In this document: positions 6,828-8,391 of the stretch, piece by piece
Position numbering within the stretch: the first letter of the stretch is position 1
Layout: every line of letters starts with the position of its first letter
NCBI GenBank assembly: GCA_021107605.1
Contig: JAIOSN010000314.1
Span: forward strand, 1-8,391
From: Anaerolineae bacterium
GTDB lineage: Bacteria; Chloroflexota; Anaerolineae; B4-G1; SLSP01
Direction: 5' to 3'
DNA: 8,391 nt
Program-made: the position numbers and the translations under genes
The notes under the pieces: generated by a model
Database searches by the model: none
What the model saw: only the letters and a program-made list of their open reading frames with translations
Told to the model about the DNA's origin: nothing

Positions 6828-7086
6828 GGGGACGCAGATTTGCGCAGATAAACACTGGGCATCTTTTGAGTCTACTGAAAAACCAAGATTTTTACCACAA
6901 AGTCACAAAGACGCAAAGATATTCAACTTAACCTTCAGAAATTAACTTTTTGACCGGTATTGCTAAATATGCTTAACCCAAAATTAATTTTTTTCTTAGC
7001 GTCTTGGCATCTTAGCGGCGAACTATCTTTTGGCAATGGCGTCATCTTTTTAATCTGCGAGCGTAGCCTGCGTTTATCCGCGTCCC
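6828..7086. repeat. Nested inverted repeat array between the two adaptor genes
   Basis: The outer left arm (6828-6853) contains GGGACGCAGA and GCGCAGATAAAC. The outer right arm (7053-7086) contains ATCTGCG and GCGTTTATCCGCGTCCC, the inverted form. The inner left arm (6896-6918) is CACAAAG-T-CACAAAG-A-CGCAAAG, with 8-bp period. The inner right arm (6995-7017) is CTTAGCG-T-CTTGGCA-T-CTTAGCG, also 8-bp period and inverted (about 17 of 25 matches over the arm). The centre (about 6920-6994) is AT-rich. No gene is visible; a promoter for the downstream adaptor could lie here, but I cannot point to one with confidence. Confidence 0.6.
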
Positions 7087-7125
7087 ATTCTCAGTAAAAT
7101 CAATTGTCCTACCCAACTAACTGCT

Positions 7126-8391
7126 TTATGGATGGCCCCCCATCATGCCGCGCATCATCATCCCCGGCGGCAGCTCACCCGACTCTGCCAGTTTAGCTAG
7201 ATTGATAATGACGACTTCGTCGCCTTCCTCCAGGCCGCTCACAATCTCAACGTGGGTACTAGAGCTGACTCCCACCTCTACCGGCACGGGCATAAACCCT
7301 TCAGCACCCGGTGGCCGATTGCCTGCGCCAGCAGCCGGAGCGCCAGCCGGTGGTTCTCCATCCCCAGCCCCTGGCCCTGATCCCGGTCGCGCTACCACCT
7401 CACCTTCTGCCAGCTTCTGCATCACAATAGTGCGACCATTCATCTCTTGCACTGCATTTGAGGGAAGGAACAGCACATCGGTGGCATCGGCAGTGATAAT
7501 CTCCGCGTCGGCCGTCATGCCCGCACGTACCGGCGACTCGGTAGGCTCCAACATCACAATAACGGAATAGAGCACCACGCCCGATCTTATATCGGCCGTG
7601 GGAGCGATATAGGTAATCCTTCCTGTAAGCTCCACGTCATCCAGCGCATCCAAGACAACGATAACCGGTTGGCCAACGGCTACTTGCACCACATCGGTCT
7701 CATCCAATAGCAAATCCACCGTCAGCGCATCCAACGTGGCGACCACCATGGCCGGCGTGCTCGCCCGCTCGCCCACCTCGATGTTGACGGTAGTCACCGT
7801 GCCGGCCAGCGGAGCCGCCAACGTCGCCTGCGCCAAGTTGTACTCGGCTTGCGCCAGATCATATTCGGCTTGCTGCACCTTGATCTCCGCCAGACTCACA
7901 GCCTCATCAGCCGGCTGTGAGAGCAGCTTCTCCAAATTAGCCTCCGCCTGCTGGACTTTGGCCCACGCAGCCCAACGCTCATTGCCCGTCGCGCCGTCCA
8001 CGGTGGCATTATAAGAAGCCTGCGCCTTCTCATAACCGGCTTGCGCCGCCCAGAGGCTGTTGGCTACCGGCGAGTAATCCACCTCGGAACGCCAACCGCC
8101 CCCAGCGCGGTCATAAGACGCCTGCGCCGCTTCCCGCGACACCTCGGTCTGCCGGAGCGCTACCTCTACCTGTGCGAGCTCCGCCGGCGTCGCAGCGCCG
8201 GTCACGCTAGCATAATCGGCCCGCGCGCCCCGGAGAGCAGCTTCCGAGGAAGCGATAGTCTCTGCGGAAACCCCATCCAACGTATCGTTCAAGTCGATTT
8301 TGGCTTGAGCGAGATTCAGTTCAGCCTGCGCCACGGCAGTTACCAGATCATCGGTATCCAACCGCGCCAACGGTTGCCCGGCGACGACCAC
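7126..8391 (-). CDS. HlyD/MacA-type periplasmic adaptor, N-terminus outside window
   Basis: 421 residues are visible, open from the window edge to TAA 7126-7128. By comparison with the neighbouring paralogue about 85 N-terminal residues (anchor and first lipoyl strand) are missing; the visible part begins at VVAGQPLARLDT. A long Ala/Gln-rich coiled-coil hairpin follows (about 15-190, with repeats such as KVQQAEANLEKL and KVQQAEYDLAQAEYNLAQ). Then come the second lipoyl half ATLAAPLAGTVTTVNIEVGE (189-208), the beta-barrel with LDETDVVQVAVGQ and RSGVVLYSV, and the membrane-proximal domain. A Pro/Gly/Ala-rich insert (about 335-367) interrupts that domain, and the tail is Met/Gly-rich (PPGMMMRGMMGGHP). 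The gene heads the visible export operon and is uninterrupted in this window, unlike its paralogue. It would act in the cell envelope as the adaptor of an ABC efflux complex. Confidence 0.9.
   Translation of the reverse strand: MVVAGQPLARLDTDDLVTAVAQAELNLAQAKIDLNDTLDGVSAETIASSEAALRGARADYASVTGAATPAELAQVEVALRQTEVSREAAQASYDRAGGGWRSEVDYSPVANSLWAAQAGYEKAQASYNATVDGATGNERWAAWAKVQQAEANLEKLLSQPADEAVSLAEIKVQQAEYDLAQAEYNLAQATLAAPLAGTVTTVNIEVGERASTPAMVVATLDALTVDLLLDETDVVQVAVGQPVIVVLDALDDVELTGRITYIAPTADIRSGVVLYSVIVMLEPTESPVRAGMTADAEIITADATDVLFLPSNAVQEMNGRTIVMQKLAEGEVVARPGSGPGAGDGEPPAGAPAAGAGNRPPGAEGFMPVPVEVGVSSSTHVEIVSGLEEGDEVVIINLAKLAESGELPPGMMMRGMMGGHP

Noticed and set aside
6812..6862. Longer adaptor start with 17 extra residues (MPSVYLRKS...)
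   Set aside because: No ribosome site at 6862 and the extra codons are repeat DNA; ATG 6809-6811 has AAGGAG at ideal spacing and starts a normal membrane anchor.

Overview
The window looks like a piece of a Chloroflexota (Anaerolineae-like) chromosome. That is an inference from the protein styles, the moderately high GC content and the intergenic gaps packed with short dispersed palindromes and 8-10 bp tandem repeats; no marker gene is present to settle it. Apart from one gene at the left edge, everything reads on the minus strand.

Layout. Positions 3-725 (+) hold the 3' part of a conserved-looking protein of unknown function, followed by a hairpin terminator/palindrome and a repeat-rich convergent gap (726-994). 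On the minus strand, in transcription order from the right edge, come: an HlyD/MacA-type membrane fusion protein (8391-7126, N-terminus beyond the window); a second, paralogous fusion protein (6811-5435); a MacB/LolD-type ABC ATPase (5433-4753); the MacB/FtsX-type permease (4510-3355); an OmpR-family response regulator (3124-2423); and its sensor histidine kinase (2426-995, overlapping the regulator by ATGA). Together they make a tripartite-style ABC export system (two adaptors, ATPase, permease) with a two-component system directly downstream that may control it.

The most notable observation is that three of the six minus-strand genes are broken, each by a different lesion. The second adaptor has one in-frame TAA (6035-6037). 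The permease has lost about 40 codons and its frame at the end of the periplasmic domain (about 3771-3779). The histidine kinase has what looks like a 2-nt deletion in the G2 box of the ATPase domain (1091/1092). The ATPase, the regulator and the visible part of the first adaptor are open. This is either a decaying exporter/sensor locus or a poorly polished assembly; the sequence alone cannot decide.

The gaps carry at least seven short repeat families. The most striking is a nested inverted array between the two adaptor genes (6828-7086), with outer arms built on a GCGTTTATC-type unit and inner arms on an 8-bp CACAAAG-type unit. I see no CRISPR array, tRNA, rRNA, transposase or integrase.
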